A DNA stretch of 44,743 nucleotides, taken from Bacteroidota bacterium. GTDB lineage: Bacteria > Bacteroidota > Bacteroidia > Bacteroidales > Lentimicrobiaceae. Shown here piece after piece: positions 43,062 through 44,743 of the stretch. Below the pieces are notes generated by a model. The model ran no database searches, was not told where the DNA came from, and worked only from the letters and a program-made list of their open reading frames with translations. The stretch spans positions 1-44,743 of the forward strand of contig JAEZNO010000033.1 of the NCBI GenBank assembly GCA_023441805.1, given 5' to 3'. The stretch's first letter is position 1, and each line of letters opens with the position of its first letter. A program made the position numbers and the translations under genes.

Positions 43062-44399
43062 ATGTCCATAATGAAGTACAAAAACCTCACATTCCTATTG
43101 CTTATAGCAATAATTACTTTTGGTGTCTTTGGTTGCTCCGATCACCGGGGATTTAAGAAGACTGATGACGGATTATTTTATAAGATCCATGTTAAAGGTG
43201 ATGATACCACAACCATAAAAATAGGTGATATCATTACTTTGGATCTAAAATACTTCATCAATGATTCAATGATTTTTGACTCTAAAAATCAGCCGGGCGA
43301 ATACATGGTTCAGCAAATGCAACCAACCTACAAAGGAGACATATTTTCCGGTTTTGCTTTGTTACATCCGGGTGATAGTGCCACTTTTATCAGCTCTGTC
43401 GACTCTTTCTTCCTAAAGACTGTAAGAACACCGTTTTTACCTGACTCCACATGGAAAGGGAAAGAAGTAACATTCAATGTTAAGATTGTTTCTGTAAAGT
43501 CGGAAGCACAAATGCGAGAAGAATACAGAGTAAAGATGGAAGCTGCTAAAGCAGAAGAGCCAATTACCATCGATACTTTCCTCAAAAACAATAATATCAC
43601 TGTTACCCCGCAACCGTCAGGACTTTATTTTTTGGAAACAAAGAAAGGATCAGGGCAGAAGCCAAAAGTTGGAGATTACGGTAAAGTTCACCTGATTGTA
43701 AAGAACCTGGCAGGAGATATCCTTCACTCTAGTTACGACAGAGGTGAGCCTTTATTATGGGAAATGGGTAAAGACTTTGATACCAAAGGAGTTACTGAAG
43801 CCTTAACATTAATGTCAAAAGGTTCAAAAGCAACCATTGTAGTACCTTCAGCATTAGCTTTTGGTGAACAGGGTAGGGGTTCATTGGTGCCCCCATATAC
43901 TCCATTAACTTATGAGCTTGAAATGACTGATGTTGTTACTAAAGCTCAATACGAGCAAGAATTAGAAGCGAAAAGAAAAGCTGCTGCTGCTGAAAAAGAA
44001 GCTGCTAAAATAGCTGAACCTTCGAAAATTCAAAATTATCTTAAAGCTAATAAGATTACCACAGCTCCTACTGCTTCAGGGCTTTATTATGTAGAGATTA
44101 AAAAGGGTACAGGTGAACAAGCAGCAACGGGTAAAAAAGTGAAAGTACATTATACCGGAACTCTTATAGACGGTACTAAATTCGATTCTTCACTCGACAG
44201 AAATGAGCCACTTGAATTTACGTTAGGTGAAGGTCGCGTAATTGAAGGATGGGAAGAAGGTATCGCTCTTATGAAAGAAGGTGGTAAAGCCAAACTTATT
44301 ATCCCATCTAAGTTGGGTTATGGCGAAAATGGCAGTAGTCCTGTTATTCCTCCTTCAGCACCACTCATTTTTGAAGTTGAACTTATTGATGTTCAGTAA
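43062..44399 (+). CDS. Lipoprotein with three tandem FKBP domains
   Basis: The 445-residue protein has a lipobox ending FGVFGC (C25; an internal ATG at 43071 would also work). Three FKBP-like units follow at about 30-150, 170-292 and 325-445. The first is degenerate (DGLFYKIHVKGDDTT). The third is canonical, with VHYTGTLIDGTKFDSS, GWEEGIALMKEGGKAKLIIPSKLGYG and a closing PLIFEVELIDV. Alanine/lysine/glutamate-rich helical linkers separate the units (KAAAAEKEAAKIAE near 305-318). It probably acts in the periplasm or on the outer membrane as a prolyl isomerase and chaperone. Only the third domain clearly looks catalytic. It ends the nrnA unit before a strong terminator. Confidence 0.88.
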   Translation: MSIMKYKNLTFLLLIAIITFGVFGCSDHRGFKKTDDGLFYKIHVKGDDTTTIKIGDIITLDLKYFINDSMIFDSKNQPGEYMVQQMQPTYKGDIFSGFALLHPGDSATFISSVDSFFLKTVRTPFLPDSTWKGKEVTFNVKIVSVKSEAQMREEYRVKMEAAKAEEPITIDTFLKNNNITVTPQPSGLYFLETKKGSGQKPKVGDYGKVHLIVKNLAGDILHSSYDRGEPLLWEMGKDFDTKGVTEALTLMSKGSKATIVVPSALAFGEQGRGSLVPPYTPLTYELEMTDVVTKAQYEQELEAKRKAAAAEKEAAKIAEPSKIQNYLKANKITTAPTASGLYYVEIKKGTGEQAATGKKVKVHYTGTLIDGTKFDSSLDRNEPLEFTLGEGRVIEGWEEGIALMKEGGKAKLIIPSKLGYGENGSSPVIPPSAPLIFEVELIDVQ

Positions 44400-44428
44400 G
44401 AATTGAAATATTATATTCTTTTAAAAAA

Positions 44429-44458
44429 AAGGCTGTCCCTTGTGGGGCGGCCTTTTTT
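44429..44458. terminator. Bidirectional intrinsic terminator after the FKBP gene
   Basis: AAGGCTGTCCC (44429-44439) pairs with GGGGCGGCCTT (about 44444-44454) with two wobble pairs and a TTGT loop, followed by TTTT. The A-run at 44423-44430 lets it stop minus-strand transcripts as well. Confidence 0.85.
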
Positions 44459-44590
44459 GTTACTACTAAGTATCATGTTACGAGTAGGTTGAAAGTCTTT
44501 TGAAAGTCTACTTACTCAAGCGAAAAGAAGAGGATTCATGGGGGTTGAAGTCGTATCTGTAATCAGCAACTTTGTTTCATCAAATTTTCG

Positions 44591-44598
44591 CAAAAGTA
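44591..44598 (-). promoter_or_regulatory. Minus-strand -7 element (TACTTTTG) in the gene-free right end
   Basis: The minus strand reads TACTTTTG, a TAnnTTTG match. A transcript from about 44585 would run 160 bases to the bidirectional terminator at 44429-44458. It would contain only tiny ORFs (for example five codons starting ATGAAACAA). Confidence 0.3.
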
Positions 44599-44616
44599 AA
44601 TCACCAGTTTGCGGAT

Positions 44617-44694
44617 AAAAAAAAGTCTTCAAATTTAAGGTTGCTAACATCTTAAAATATGAAGACTTTAAACCGCCGAGAACGGACAGTTATG
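44617..44694 (-). ncRNA. Candidate small RNA (promoter and terminator pair)
   Basis: On the minus strand a -7 element TAACTTTG lies at 44707-44700, so transcription could start near 44694. A hairpin follows at 44669-44622: AAAGTCTTCA pairs with TGAAGACTTT over 10 bp, with inner TTTAAG/CTTAAA pairs. It runs into a T-rich tract ending at 44617. Together they would define a 78-nt RNA with no sizeable ORF. It might instead be the terminator of a gene entering from the right; all three minus-strand frames hit a stop within about 40 bases of the edge. Confidence 0.35.
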
Positions 44695-44743
44695 TGGCAC
44701 AAAGTTAATGAATTAAACAGCAAAAAGCTAAGTAAAAGTCAAA

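Overview
The window comes from a low-GC member of the Bacteroidota, most likely a Bacteroidales-type lineage. Three things support this. Several genes are preceded by the Bacteroidota -7 promoter element TAnnTTTG, often with very short leaders and no Shine-Dalgarno sequence. A subtilase carries a C-terminal type IX secretion sorting domain. Bacteroidota-typical families are present: a GldI-like FKBP lipoprotein, the GT3-GT35 glycogen synthase/phosphorylase fusion, and an XRE regulator ending in FYTDxxFREYxPE. About 30 protein genes are visible. I saw no tRNA, rRNA, CRISPR array or insertion sequence.

Layout. 1-126 is the 3' end (domains V and VI) of a group II intron with a CGC catalytic triad, cut by the window edge. 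323-6697 (+) holds a DUF438/hemerythrin-like/PAS sensor protein, an MFS exporter, a ligase-ACP-acyltransferase fusion and threonine ammonia-lyase. 6779-11180 (-) holds a beta-helix lipoprotein and aconitase. 11376-20677 (+) is a glycogen cluster: debranching enzyme, GT4 glycosyltransferase, GH57 amylase and a 1418-residue GT3-GT35 fusion, followed by a FabG-type reductase. 21549-26361 (+) is a tightly packed envelope cluster: a secreted TapB/DUF3108-like protein, a VWA membrane protein, a YdcF/ElyC-like protein and an M48 protease. 26426-30095 contains a TPR protein, a class A penicillin-binding protein and a SlyD-type FKBP. 30146-33897 (-) contains an RsmI-like methylase, a second PLP dehydratase, a low-molecular-weight phosphatase and dnaA. 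34129-39304 contains YigZ/IMPACT, an EamA transporter, a HIT protein, PrmC and the T9SS subtilase. 40290-44399 contains the XRE regulator, Ndk, an NrnA-like DHH phosphoesterase, the GldI-like lipoprotein and a three-domain FKBP lipoprotein.

Working together, the glycogen genes can build, trim and phosphorolyse storage glucan. The right-hand block links nucleotide/oligonucleotide turnover (Ndk, NrnA) to envelope protein folding (three FKBP proteins across the window). PBP1A, the ElyC-like protein and the VWA/M48 cluster serve the envelope.

The least explained DNA is the 985-bp gap 39305-40289. After a terminator it holds a scattered array of about ten TTACA-N2-TGTAA palindromes, one nested in a larger perfect inverted repeat, leading to the promoter of the XRE regulator. 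The right edge (44400-44743) has no gene but contains two minus-strand -7 elements, each followed by an intrinsic terminator, which could be small RNA genes. These are the best candidates for something undescribed; the rest is mostly recognisable housekeeping content.
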